Shown here one piece after another: positions 1 through 8,276 of a stretch of DNA of 64,000 nt; position 1 is the stretch's first letter, and every line of letters starts with the position of its first letter. The position numbers and the translations under genes were made by a program. This DNA comes from Homoserinimonas sedimenticola (lineage in GTDB: Bacteria; Actinomycetota; Actinomycetes; Actinomycetales; Microbacteriaceae), in the NCBI RefSeq assembly GCF_026094475.1, contig NZ_JAPELL010000001.1, positions 1,326,326 through 1,390,325 on the forward strand. The letters run 5' to 3'. The notes beneath the pieces are model-generated. The model did no database searches. It saw only the letters and a list, made by a program, of their open reading frames with translations, and was not told where the DNA came from.

Positions 1-732
1 CCGCTCCAGCTCTCCCACGTCGTGGGCTGGATCAAGCCCACCCACCGTGCCGACTCCACCCGCCGCCCGCCGCACAGCGTCGAACCCGCACTCGAACTCT
101 TCGCGCTGGAGCTCGTCGATCATCGCGACGAGATGTGGCACGTGGCCTTCATCCGCGACGACATCCTCATCGTCTCGACCGAGGAGCATGGGGCGGGGCA
201 CCACCAGCGACGGCTGCGCGAGGTCGCGACCGAGATCCGCGATCACGCCCGCACCCTCGCCGGTGAGTCCTGGGAGTACACGCTGGGCCTCGGCACTCCC
301 CAGTCGGGCGCCTCCGGGCTGCGGCAGTCCGCCGCCGAAGCGCGCGTCGCCGCGGAGTCAGCGATTGCGGCAGGGCGCGCCGGTGCTGTCGAGGTGACGG
401 ATGTCACGGGCCTCCGCCGCGTGCTGCTCGACTTCTACGCCTCCCCCATCAGCCGCAACCTGCTCGACGACGTGCTGCATCCGCTCGACGCCCTCGGCCG
501 GGAACGCTCCACAACGGCCGTGCGCACCCTGCTCGCCTACCTCAGCCACCGCAACTCCCTCGCCCAGGCCGGGCGGGAGCTCACACTGCATCCGAATGCG
601 GTCGCGTATCGGCTCAAGCGCATCCGCGAGGCGCTGCAGGTCGACCTCGACGACCCCGACACCCGCTTCGCGGTGGAGCTGGCCTGCCGCGTGCGACTAC
701 TCGGGGCAAGCCGGTCCTCCGCGCCGGACTAG
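1..732 (+). CDS. PucR-type transcriptional regulator, C-terminal part (5' end outside window)
   Basis: The reading frame is open from base 1, so the gene begins upstream of the window. The last ~60 residues form the helix-turn-helix typical of the PucR family C-terminus: a run around TLLAYLSHRNSLAQAGREL followed by LHPNAVAYRLKRI, then DLDDPDTRFAVELACR. The preceding ~150 residues match the variable region found between the sensor part and the HTH in CdaR/PucR proteins. Such proteins regulate purine, sugar-acid or amino-acid catabolism. It is transcribed away from the HMG-CoA operon and separated from it by a convergent hydrolase gene, so a role in that operon is only a guess. The effector cannot be inferred because the sensor domain is missing. 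Confidence 0.8.
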   Translation, partial: PLQLSHVVGWIKPTHRADSTRRPPHSVEPALELFALELVDHRDEMWHVAFIRDDILIVSTEEHGAGHHQRRLREVATEIRDHARTLAGESWEYTLGLGTPQSGASGLRQSAAEARVAAESAIAAGRAGAVEVTDVTGLRRVLLDFYASPISRNLLDDVLHPLDALGRERSTTAVRTLLAYLSHRNSLAQAGRELTLHPNAVAYRLKRIREALQVDLDDPDTRFAVELACRVRLLGASRSSAPD

Positions 733-844
733 GCGACGCCACTGGGGCAACACCACACTCCCGGCCCGCACCCGTGTGGCCCCTCGCCTGCCGCCGGGGC
801 GGCGAGAGCGTCAGACTGGACGGACAGCTGATCTGAGGAGACCC

Positions 845-1696
845 ATGCCGCACGCGCGCCGCGACAACGTCGAGATCTACTACGAGACGATGGGTGAGGC
901 ATCCGGCGTGCCACTCGTGCTCCTGGAGGGCACCGGCGCGCAACTGATCGGCTGGCGGGAGGAGTTCTGCCGGATGCTCGTGGCGCAGGGCTTCCACGTC
1001 ATCCGCATGGACAACCGTGACGTTGGCCTGTCGCAGAAATTCGGCGGCCCGGAGGACATCGACGGCGGCTACGAGCTGAGCGACATGGCCGAAGACGTGA
1101 CCCGGGTGCTCGACGACCTCGGGCTGGCGAGCGCCCACATCGCCGGCCGCTCGATGGGCGGGATGATGGCGCAGATGCTCGCGATCGAACACCCGGAGCG
1201 CGTGCGGAGCCTGGCGCTGCTGTACTCGACCCCCGGCAAGGACCGGCGGTGGGTGCTGCACGGCGAGCTCCCCGCACTGCAGGCCGTGCAACCGCGCATC
1301 AGCCGTGAGGAGGCGATCGAATTCGCCGCGCTCATCGAGCGGCCCACCGCCCCGGGGCCCTACGCGTGGGACGAGGCGTGGACGCGCGAGGCCGCCGCGA
1401 CCGCGTACGACCGCTGTTACGCGCCCGACGGAGTGCCCCGCCAATGGGCTGCGCTCATGCGCGCGCCAGAACGCCTCGAGCGGCTGCGCGCCGTCACGGC
1501 GCCGACCGTGCTGCTCCACGGGCGGGAAGACCCCGTGCTGAGCTGGCGCGCCTCCGCCGACATGGCTGAGGTCATCGTCGGCGCCGAGCTGCACGTCTAC
1601 CCGGGCATGGGGCACGGCCTGCCGCGCGAGCTATGGCCTGAGATGGTGCAGGCGATCACGCGCACGGCGCTACGGGGCGAGAAGCCGCTCGTTTAG
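845..1696 (+). CDS. alpha/beta hydrolase
   Basis: This is a 283-residue alpha/beta-hydrolase-fold protein. Visible parts of the catalytic triad are the nucleophile elbow G-R-S-M-G (GRSMGGMMAQ), the acid in HGREDPVLSW and the histidine in GMGHGLP. The oxyanion-hole segment is VPLVLLEGTGAQ. I chose ATG 845 because GAGGAG lies six bases upstream; the same frame is open further 5' inside the preceding gene. The family contains esterases, lactonases and epoxide hydrolases, so the substrate is not predictable. Its stop codon overlaps that of the convergent amidohydrolase gene (shared bases 1693-1696). A lactone or ester precursor for the neighbouring acid-degradation operon is possible but unproven. 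Confidence 0.85.
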   Translation: MPHARRDNVEIYYETMGEASGVPLVLLEGTGAQLIGWREEFCRMLVAQGFHVIRMDNRDVGLSQKFGGPEDIDGGYELSDMAEDVTRVLDDLGLASAHIAGRSMGGMMAQMLAIEHPERVRSLALLYSTPGKDRRWVLHGELPALQAVQPRISREEAIEFAALIERPTAPGPYAWDEAWTREAAATAYDRCYAPDGVPRQWAALMRAPERLERLRAVTAPTVLLHGREDPVLSWRASADMAEVIVGAELHVYPGMGHGLPRELWPEMVQAITRTALRGEKPLV

Positions 1697-3168
1697 AGGG
1701 TGCTCCACGTGAAGCGGCCGGCGAGGAGGGTCGCCGCCACGGGCATCCGCCGCAGCTCGTCGCGTGACGCCGAGAGCGGGTCGCGCTCGACGACCACAAG
1801 GTCCGCCGCCTCGCCCGCCGCGATGCCCGTGCGCCCACGGCTGCTCGAGGAGAGCGCAACGTCGAGGGGAAGGCACTGCTCCGGATGCCACGGCTCCCGC
1901 TCGTCGCGGCTGCGGGCGGTCGCCGACGCGATGGCGTGCCACGGGTCGAGCGGGGCGACGGGTGCATCCGAACCGAGCCGGAGTTCCGCTCCCGCGGCGT
2001 GCAGTGAGCCGAAGGCGAAGGCTCTCCCCGTGCGGCCGGCCCAGTGATGGTCGGCCACGTCGCGGTCGTCCATCGCATGCTCGGGCTGCACGCTCGCGAT
2101 CATGCCGAGTCGGGCGAAGCGCGCGAAGTCCTCCTCGTCGACGAGCTGGGCGTGTTCGATGACGCCGCGCATCCCGAGCTCCTCGAAGGTGTCGAGCACC
2201 TCGGAGTTCGCGCGATCCCCGATCGCATGGATCGCCGCGGCGAGGTTGTTGTCACGGGCGCGCTGCAGCAGCCGCCGCAGCTCCGACATCGGCACGCTCG
2301 CGACTCCGCAGGCGTGCGGCGAGGTGGGGTCGAGCCCCGGGTACGGGTCCCAGCACAGCGCGGTCCGCGTGTTGAGCGAGCCGTCGACGACGACCTTGAG
2401 GGGGCCCATCGTGACGAGCCCGGAGGGGTCGATCGCCTGCCCCGAGCGCAGCCCGGCGGCGATCGCCGCCTCGAGGCGATCCGGCCAGACGGAGGTCTCT
2501 ACCCGGATGCTTCGGATGCCCGCCTCGGTGCGTTCCGTCCACTCGGCGGCGTTGTCGGTGTTCTCAAATTCGACGACGCCCACGACCCCGCGCCGCGCGG
2601 CAGCCTCAGCCGCTGCGCGGTAGTCGCCGAGGGCCGGAGCGCTCTGCTCCTGAAAGCCCGCAAGGGCGCCGATCCATTCGGTTTCGCTCAGGATGCCCGA
2701 CTCGGGCAGCTCAAGACCCGCGAGCTGTGCCGTGCGCGAGTTGAGCCAACCGCAGTGCAGGTCGCCGCTGATGAGCACGACGGGCACGTCGGGCGCGATC
2801 TCGTCGAGGGCGGCGAGAGTGGGAGCATCCGGCCACAGGCCATCACGGAAGCCGTAGCCCGTGAGCAGGCCGCCACGGGCGGGGTCGTAGTCGGCGAGCG
2901 CCGCCCGCACGCGGTCGAGCACGTCGGCGGCGCTGCGTGTGGTGGAGAGGTCGAAGCGCTGGCGCTGGATGACCCACTGGGTGAAGTGCACGTGGTGATC
3001 CCAGAGGCCGGGGCCGAGGTAGCGGCCGTCGAGGTCGATGCGTTCCGCCCCGGTGGCGTCGACCGTGCCTGCGGGGCCGACGGCGGCGATGGTGCCGCCC
3101 TGCAGAAGCACGTCGATCGCGTCTCCGCCCCCGTAGCGGCGGGCGCCGGCGAGCAGCAGGGCGCTCAT
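1693..3168 (-). CDS. YtcJ-like metal-dependent amidohydrolase
   Basis: This 491-residue protein belongs to the amidohydrolase superfamily, YtcJ/LAF3-like branch. It has an N-terminal beta-sandwich piece, then the metal-binding H-x-H (DHHVHF), AIHAIGDRAN, IEHAQL and GSDAPV, and ends with the usual C-terminal sandwich strand (AADLVVVERDP). Known relatives hydrolyse N-acyl or imide compounds; most are uncharacterised. It is the last gene of a six-gene run, overlapping the PaiB-like gene by 4 bp (ATGA), so it is almost certainly co-transcribed with the HMG-CoA genes. I infer it releases an acid substrate for them from an amide or similar conjugate. Confidence 0.85.
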   Translation of the reverse strand: MSALLLAGARRYGGGDAIDVLLQGGTIAAVGPAGTVDATGAERIDLDGRYLGPGLWDHHVHFTQWVIQRQRFDLSTTRSAADVLDRVRAALADYDPARGGLLTGYGFRDGLWPDAPTLAALDEIAPDVPVVLISGDLHCGWLNSRTAQLAGLELPESGILSETEWIGALAGFQEQSAPALGDYRAAAEAAARRGVVGVVEFENTDNAAEWTERTEAGIRSIRVETSVWPDRLEAAIAAGLRSGQAIDPSGLVTMGPLKVVVDGSLNTRTALCWDPYPGLDPTSPHACGVASVPMSELRRLLQRARDNNLAAAIHAIGDRANSEVLDTFEELGMRGVIEHAQLVDEEDFARFARLGMIASVQPEHAMDDRDVADHHWAGRTGRAFAFGSLHAAGAELRLGSDAPVAPLDPWHAIASATARSRDEREPWHPEQCLPLDVALSSSSRGRTGIAAGEAADLVVVERDPLSASRDELRRMPVAATLLAGRFTWSTL

Positions 3169-3809
3169 CGGGCGGCCTCCGCGAGTCGGGCGTGGACGTC
3201 GGCCATGCGCCTCGCGAGCTGCGGGTTGCGATAGGGGCCTTCCGAGCTGAGCCGGTCGATGACGTTCTCGACGACGTCGCGGGGCTTGTCCTGGCTCATC
3301 TTCTCCTTGGCCTCGATGCGGGTGACCTCAAGCCGGAAGCCGACCGTGCCCCCGACGATGCGCTGCGCGTAGTCGGCGTTCTCCAGGGTGCGGTTCATGA
3401 GGAACGGCTCCGGCAGCACACGCTCGAAGTGGTCGACGAGCTTCTCCAGCACCCCGAGGTTCTCCTCGTCGCTGAGCAACTGGGGGCGCCCGTGTAGGTG
3501 CGCCGTGACGAAGTTCCAGGTGGGCACGGCGGGCGAGGTCTCATACCACCCGGGTGAGATGTAGCCGTGAGGGCCCTGCACGATCGCGAGCAGCTCGTGC
3601 TGGCCGAGCTCGTGCTCGCGCTCATCCGGCCGCCCGACGTGGCTGAGCAGCACAAGGCCCTCCGCCTCCTCGTCGAGGATGACGGGGTAGTGGGATGCCA
3701 CGAGCCCGCGCCCCGGCACGGAGCTGACGAAGGTCACCCACGGGTGGTCGCGAATCAAGGTCTTGATCCGCTCGATGTCGTCGAGTTGGTAGTCCGGGTT
3801 GGGTCTCAT
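3165..3809 (-). CDS. PaiB-like FMN-binding protein
   Basis: The 214-residue protein matches the PaiB / 'FMN-binding negative transcriptional regulator' family. The diagnostic run is IVQGPHGYISPGWY, followed by VPTWNFVTAHLHG, and the C-terminal FRLEVTRIEAKEKMSQDK is also typical of the family. Its fold is the split-barrel flavin-reductase type. In Bacillus PaiB is linked to repression of protease and sporulation genes, but DNA binding has not been shown for most homologues and this member could be a flavoenzyme or flavin-dependent sensor. It overlaps both neighbours by 4 bp, which places it firmly inside the HMG-CoA operon. Confidence 0.85.
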   Translation of the reverse strand: MRPNPDYQLDDIERIKTLIRDHPWVTFVSSVPGRGLVASHYPVILDEEAEGLVLLSHVGRPDEREHELGQHELLAIVQGPHGYISPGWYETSPAVPTWNFVTAHLHGRPQLLSDEENLGVLEKLVDHFERVLPEPFLMNRTLENADYAQRIVGGTVGFRLEVTRIEAKEKMSQDKPRDVVENVIDRLSSEGPYRNPQLARRMADVHARLAEAAR

Positions 3810-4621
3810 GCGGTGCTCCAGCTGATCTCGGCGGTGGCGAGCACGACATCATCGTCGTCGAGGGCGGTGATGCTCGTGACATCCGCCGCCGCCGTTCCCG
3901 CGATGCGCACGCGGCGGTCGACGAGGGTCGGGGCGACGGCCCGCACCGAGAGCGATGTGGGGCGGGCGTCGGGGCGGTGGCGGCGGGCGGAATCCATGAG
4001 CAGGATGCGCGTGAGCGGGCCGTGCACAAGCAGGTCGGGCAGGCCCTCCTGCTGCTGGGCCCACGCGCGGTCGTAGTGCACGAGGTGCGTGTTGAAGGTC
4101 AGCGCCGAGAAGCGGAAGAGCTGACGGATGTCGAGCCTCACCTCATCGATCCAGTCGGCGTTGCTCGCGGCATCCGTGTCACGCTTCGGTTCTCGCGCGG
4201 GCACGGACGGGTCTGCCTGCTCGAGAAAGACGTCGTGCCAGGTGCTGCGGATGGCGCACCCGCCGTCGACCGAGTATTCGCGCACGATGTCGACGAACAT
4301 CAGCCGGCCACCGCGGCCGTTCTTCTCCGTGACCTCGCCGAGGCGGGTCTCCTGAGTCACGGTGTCGCCGAGGCGCAGCTCGCTCAGGAACTCGGTGTCC
4401 TCCCCCGCATACATGCGGCGCGGCAGGTCGATCTCGGGGATCACGCCGTCGCGCGCGGGCGTCCCGTCGGCGCGTAGATCGGCGAGGGGCACGGCGAAGG
4501 GAAAGTACACGCCCTCCCAGGCCGGCGGCAGCAGGTCGCCGAGAGCTAGCTGCTCGTCGGGAGCGAAGGTGCCCGCGTAGGCGGCTGCCGTCTCGACCCC
4601 GATGACCGACTCGCGCTTCAC
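3806..4621 (-). CDS. double hot-dog acyl-CoA hydratase/dehydratase (HTD2 / mesaconyl-CoA hydratase-like)
   Basis: The 271-residue protein has two hot-dog halves. Residues ~10-135 are the FAS1-like dehydratase half, with LPPAWEGVYFPF and LRLGDTVTQETRLGEV. Residues ~150-271 are the catalytic MaoC-like half, with LTFNTHLVHYDRAWA (H179, H182) and LLVHGPLTRILL. This architecture is shared with mesaconyl-C4-CoA hydratase, itaconyl-CoA hydratase and type 2 3-hydroxyacyl-thioester dehydratase. Beside HMG-CoA lyase and a family III CoA-transferase, hydration of 3-methylglutaconyl-CoA to HMG-CoA, or of itaconyl-CoA to citramalyl-CoA, fits best. Context does not decide between them, but the HMG-CoA reductase favours the first. 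It overlaps both neighbours by 4 bp. Confidence 0.75.
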   Translation of the reverse strand: MKRESVIGVETAAAYAGTFAPDEQLALGDLLPPAWEGVYFPFAVPLADLRADGTPARDGVIPEIDLPRRMYAGEDTEFLSELRLGDTVTQETRLGEVTEKNGRGGRLMFVDIVREYSVDGGCAIRSTWHDVFLEQADPSVPAREPKRDTDAASNADWIDEVRLDIRQLFRFSALTFNTHLVHYDRAWAQQQEGLPDLLVHGPLTRILLMDSARRHRPDARPTSLSVRAVAPTLVDRRVRIAGTAAADVTSITALDDDDVVLATAEISWSTA

Positions 4622-5853
4622 GGGATGACCCCGGCCTCGCGCAGCTCCGTGATGCGCTCGGTGTCGTATCCCGCGAGGGCCGTGAGCACCTGGTCGGCGT
4701 GCTCGGCAAAGCGGTTCGCTGGCCTGGCCGGGGTCGCAGGGGTCTTGCTGAGCTTGATGGGCTGGCCGAACATTCGGAGCGTGCCGAGGGTGCCGTAGTC
4801 GGCCTCGACGATCATGTCGCGCTCGGCCGTGCCGGGGTCGTCGACCACCTCGCCGATGTCCCGCACCGCCGTCAACGGGATGACGTCTCCCGCGAGCTCC
4901 TCAAGCTCGGACTTGGTGCGGCTCGCGAGCCAGCCGATCACGATGGGCTTGACCTTGCGCTCGTAGACCTCGGGCTCAAAGCGCTTGCGCATCGTGTCGA
5001 TCTCGGGGTCGTCGGCGACCTCGGGGGTGCCGAAGAGCTCGCAGCTCGCGCGCCACAGCTTGTCGGTGTAGGCGCCGAAGAAGACCTGACCGTCAGCGCA
5101 GGGGAATAGCTCGTAGGGGCGCACCCACGCGTGCGCGTTGCCCGCGGGGCTCGCGACCTTCTGTTCGACCGTGTAGTCGACGACCGCCGTCTCGGTGAGG
5201 GCGAGGATGCTGTCGACCTGGGCCACATCAACCAGCTGGCCGACGCCCGTCTTCTCCGCGTGCCGCAGGGCGGCGAGCGTGCCGATGACCCCGAAGAGCG
5301 TGGCCGAGAGATCACCGATCGTCACGCCGACGCGCACGGGCTCCTGGCCGGGATAGCCGTTCATCGACCAGAGGCCACCCGCCGCCTGAGCTGTGTTGTC
5401 GAAGGCGGGACGGCGGCTGCGCGACCCCGTCTGGCCGTAGCCGGAGATGGCCGTGTAGACGAGACGCGGGTTGATCTCCGCGAGCACCTCATAGCCCACG
5501 CCGAGCTTCTCCATCGTGCCGGGGCGGAAGTTCTCCACGAGGATGTCGGCCGTGCGCACGAGATCCTTGAGCACCTCGGTGCCGCCGGGGGCCGCGAGGT
5601 CGAGGGCCATGCCGAGCTTTCCGCGGTTGTACTGCGCGTAGTAGGCGCTGAACTCCTCGTCACCGTCACGCAGGTAGGGCGGGAAGCCGCGCGAGACATC
5701 CGGGTCTTTCGGGTTCTCGACCTTGATGACGGTCGCCCCCAGGTCGGCGAGCATCTGGGCGGCATACGGCCCGGCCAGCACGCGGGAGAGATCAAGCACA
5801 ACGACGCCCTCGAGCGAGCCGGCGCCGGCGAGAAGGGAATTGACAGTGCTCAT
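4618..5853 (-). CDS. family III (CaiB/BaiF) CoA-transferase
   Basis: The 411-residue length is typical for formyl-CoA transferase-like enzymes. The N-terminus has the family pattern VVVLDLSRVLAGPYAAQMLADLGATVIKVE. The segment YGQTGSRSRRPAFDNTAQA carries the presumed catalytic aspartate D152, equivalent to Asp169 of formyl-CoA transferase. These enzymes move CoA between carboxylic acids through aspartyl-anhydride intermediates. In this operon it would activate a free dicarboxylic acid such as 3-methylglutaconate, 3-hydroxy-3-methylglutarate or itaconate, using acetyl- or succinyl-CoA. It overlaps the lyase gene upstream and the hydratase gene downstream by 4 bp each. The exact acceptor cannot be read from sequence. 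Confidence 0.85.
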   Translation of the reverse strand: MSTVNSLLAGAGSLEGVVVLDLSRVLAGPYAAQMLADLGATVIKVENPKDPDVSRGFPPYLRDGDEEFSAYYAQYNRGKLGMALDLAAPGGTEVLKDLVRTADILVENFRPGTMEKLGVGYEVLAEINPRLVYTAISGYGQTGSRSRRPAFDNTAQAAGGLWSMNGYPGQEPVRVGVTIGDLSATLFGVIGTLAALRHAEKTGVGQLVDVAQVDSILALTETAVVDYTVEQKVASPAGNAHAWVRPYELFPCADGQVFFGAYTDKLWRASCELFGTPEVADDPEIDTMRKRFEPEVYERKVKPIVIGWLASRTKSELEELAGDVIPLTAVRDIGEVVDDPGTAERDMIVEADYGTLGTLRMFGQPIKLSKTPATPARPANRFAEHADQVLTALAGYDTERITELREAGVIP

Positions 5854-6866
5854 GTGGGCGGTGCCTCCAGGGGGGATTGATCGGATGCTGCGTCGGCGGC
5901 CGCGAGCGCTCTGCTGACGCGCGACGGTGCCTCGATTCCGCGCTGCTGCGAGAACCAGCGCGTCGTGCGGGCGAGGGCGCCCAGGTCGAGACCCGTCTCG
6001 ATGCCGAGACCGTCAAGCATCCACACGAGGTCCTCGGTGGCGAGGTTACCGGTCGCACCACGGGCGTAGGGGCAGCGGCCGAGGCCGCCGATCGATGCGT
6101 CGAACTCGCGCACGCCCACGCGCAGGGCCGCCAGCACGTTGGCGAGGGCCTGCCCATAGGTGTCGTGCAGGTGCAGCGCGAGGGCCGCCCGCGGCACCCC
6201 GGCGACCGCGACCCGATCGAGCACGGCCTCGACCTGGCCGGGGGTCGCGACGCCGATCGTGTCGCCCAGGGCGACGGTCGAGCATCCGGCACCGTGCAGG
6301 GCGGCAGCGCTCTCCGCGACGACGCCGCCATCAACGGCGCCCTCCCACGGGTCGCCGAACGACATCGAGACGTAGCCGCGCACGCGGAGACCGGATGCCA
6401 CGGCCTCCGCCGTGAGGGAGGCGCCCCGGTCGAGTGCGGCCTGCCGCGAGGCGTTGAGATTGGCGTGGGCGAAGGCCTCGGTCGCGCTGACCACAACGGA
6501 GACCTCGCTGAGGCCCGCCTCGCGCGCCCGGTCGAGCCCTCGGCTGTTGGTGACAAGCGCCACCGCCCTCGCGCCCGGCGGCGGTTCGATCGCAGCGACC
6601 ACGTCAGCGGCGTCCTCGAGCTGGGGAATCCAGGAGGGCGGCACAAAGCTGGTCACCTCGAGATCGCGTACCCCCGCAGAGTAGAGTCGGCGGCACAGCT
6701 CCGCCTTGAGCGGCGTCGGGATGAGGTCGGGCTCCGCCTGAAGACCGTCGCGCGGCCCCACCTCGTAGACGACCACGCTCGTCGGAAGACCCTCACTGGG
6801 CACCGTCAACGGGCGTGGTCGCCACTCGGCCGCGGTGTCGGTACCCCCTGCACCCGCCGCGGTCAT
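5850..6866 (-). CDS. mvaB: hydroxymethylglutaryl-CoA lyase
   Basis: The 338-residue TIM-barrel lyase belongs to the DRE-TIM superfamily. Visible motifs are VGPRDGLQ near the N-terminus (catalytic Arg-Asp), LHLHDTYGQ (two metal-binding His) and the HMG-CoA lyase signature GGLGRCPYARGATGN with its catalytic Cys. The signature normally reads GLGGCP; here the Gly before Cys is Arg. The reaction is (S)-HMG-CoA to acetyl-CoA plus acetoacetate. A related citramalyl-CoA lyase activity cannot be excluded. It has a ~25-residue N-terminal extension before the barrel. The start overlaps the HMG-CoA reductase stop by 4 bp, so the two are translationally coupled and probably act in sequence. Confidence 0.88.
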   Translation of the reverse strand: MTAAGAGGTDTAAEWRPRPLTVPSEGLPTSVVVYEVGPRDGLQAEPDLIPTPLKAELCRRLYSAGVRDLEVTSFVPPSWIPQLEDAADVVAAIEPPPGARAVALVTNSRGLDRAREAGLSEVSVVVSATEAFAHANLNASRQAALDRGASLTAEAVASGLRVRGYVSMSFGDPWEGAVDGGVVAESAAALHGAGCSTVALGDTIGVATPGQVEAVLDRVAVAGVPRAALALHLHDTYGQALANVLAALRVGVREFDASIGGLGRCPYARGATGNLATEDLVWMLDGLGIETGLDLGALARTTRWFSQQRGIEAPSRVSRALAAADAASDQSPLEAPPT

Positions 6867-8161
6867 TCGCTCACCGCCCCTTCACGGAGCTCGGCGAGCA
6901 CCTCCTTGGCACGCTCCACCCGGATGTTGCGCTCGGCGACGATGCGCTCGGCGACCTGAGCGACCTCCTCGACGGAGGCACCGGCGCTCGCGGCGACAGT
7001 GCGGGCGTGCAGACTCATGTGGCCGCGCTGGATACCCTCGGCGGCGAGGGCGCGGCAGGCGGCAAGATTCTGGGCAAGGCCGACGGAGGCGATGACGGCG
7101 GCGAGCTCCCGCGCTGTCTCAACCCCTAGCAGGCGCACGGAGGCCTGGGCCCCCGGATGCGCACGAGTCGCCCCGCCCACGAGTCCGACGGCGAGGGGAA
7201 CCTCGATCGTGCCCACCAGGTTGCCCGCGGCATCCTTCTCGAATCTCGTGAGGGCCGTGTAGCCGCCCTCTCTCGCGGCGTGGGAGTGGCAGCCGGACTC
7301 GACCGCGCGAGTGTCATTGCCGGTCGCGAGCACGACCGCCGTGATGCCGTTCATGATGCCCTTGTTGTGGGTCGCGGCCCGGTAGGGGTCCGCCTCGGCG
7401 AAGGCACTCGCGGCGACGATGTCGTCGACGACCTGCGCGCCGCCCAGCAGCTCCTGGTCGAACACGGCGCGGGCGCGGGTGAGGCGCAGGTCGGCCTTGT
7501 TGCTGAGGATGCGCAGGAGAGTCCGCCCCCCGGCGATCTCGGCGACACGGGGCGCGATCGCCTCCGCCATCGTGTTGACGGCATTGGCGCCCATCGCGTC
7601 ACGCACGTCCACGTGCAGGTGCAGCACGACGTGCGTGCCGACGCGAGTGTCGATCGAGCGCACCGAGATCTCCCGGGCTCCGCCGCCGAACGTCACGAGC
7701 ACGGGGTCCTGAGCGTTGGCGAGTTCGAGCAGCTCGTCGCGGGCCTCGAGCAGACGCAGCCGCGCGGAGGCCGGGTCGATGCAGTCGAGCACCTGCACCT
7801 GGGCGATCATGATGTCGCCCGAGTGGGAGGTGTGGAAGCCGCCGTGCTCGCGGGCCATACGGGCGGCGTTTGACGCGGCGGCGACGACGCTCGGCTCCTC
7901 CGTCGCCATGGGCACGAGCCGGTCGACGCCGTCGATCGTGAAATTGGTGGCGACTCCGACCGGAACGCCGATCATGCCGACAACGTTCTCGATCATGTGG
8001 TCAGCCTGGGCGAGGGTGAGACCCCCGTCGGGCTGCAGTACGGAGAGGGCGGATGTCTCGATGCCGGCGGCCTCCGCGACGAGACCGAGCCGGGCCTCCG
8101 GCGAGTGGTCGCGCAACCCGGAGATGCGGCTGTGCGGGGCGGTGCGCTCGTCAATCGACAC
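6863..8161 (-). CDS. mvaA: HMG-CoA reductase, class II (degradative)
   Basis: The 432-residue protein is close in length to the Pseudomonas mevalonii enzyme (about 428) and matches it motif by motif: ENVVGMIGVPVGVATNFTIDG, ATEEPSVVAAAS (catalytic Glu 88 or 89), DAMGANAVNTMAE, HNKGIMNGI (K267), ATGNDTRAV (D283) and GHMSLHAR (H381). Class II enzymes mostly oxidise mevalonate to HMG-CoA with NAD+ and CoA during growth on mevalonate. I chose GTG 8161 because GGAGGA sits three bases upstream; no homology lies beyond it, although the frame stays open. It is first in a six-gene operon ending in the amidohydrolase. Other mevalonate-pathway genes are absent from the window, which favours the catabolic direction. 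Confidence 0.9.
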   Translation of the reverse strand: MSIDERTAPHSRISGLRDHSPEARLGLVAEAAGIETSALSVLQPDGGLTLAQADHMIENVVGMIGVPVGVATNFTIDGVDRLVPMATEEPSVVAAASNAARMAREHGGFHTSHSGDIMIAQVQVLDCIDPASARLRLLEARDELLELANAQDPVLVTFGGGAREISVRSIDTRVGTHVVLHLHVDVRDAMGANAVNTMAEAIAPRVAEIAGGRTLLRILSNKADLRLTRARAVFDQELLGGAQVVDDIVAASAFAEADPYRAATHNKGIMNGITAVVLATGNDTRAVESGCHSHAAREGGYTALTRFEKDAAGNLVGTIEVPLAVGLVGGATRAHPGAQASVRLLGVETARELAAVIASVGLAQNLAACRALAAEGIQRGHMSLHARTVAASAGASVEEVAQVAERIVAERNIRVERAKEVLAELREGAVSE

Positions 8162-8276
8162 TGATCCTCCTTCGTGCGCGCCGCCGGTGCCTGGGCGCTG
8201 CGCCCGCCAGCCTAGGATCACGGGCCGCCGGAAGATATGGTTCAGACCACACCGAACGGCCCGGGCAGTGTGCTTT
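8162..8276 (-). promoter_or_regulatory. presumed promoter region of the HMG-CoA operon
   Basis: This 115-bp gap separates the regulator stop (8277) from the mvaA start (8161). It holds the GGAGGA ribosome-binding site at 8165-8170 and, further upstream, AT-richer stretches (AACCATATC near 8235-8243 on the minus strand; TAGGCT near 8210-8215) that could be promoter elements. I see no convincing long palindrome. The gap is the obvious place for the upstream GAF/PucR-type regulator to act, but that is positional inference only. Confidence 0.4.

Noticed and set aside
845-1696. Alpha/beta hydrolase as a member of the HMG-CoA operon
   Set aside because: It lies on the opposite strand, converging with the operon and sharing only stop-codon bases; at most functionally linked.
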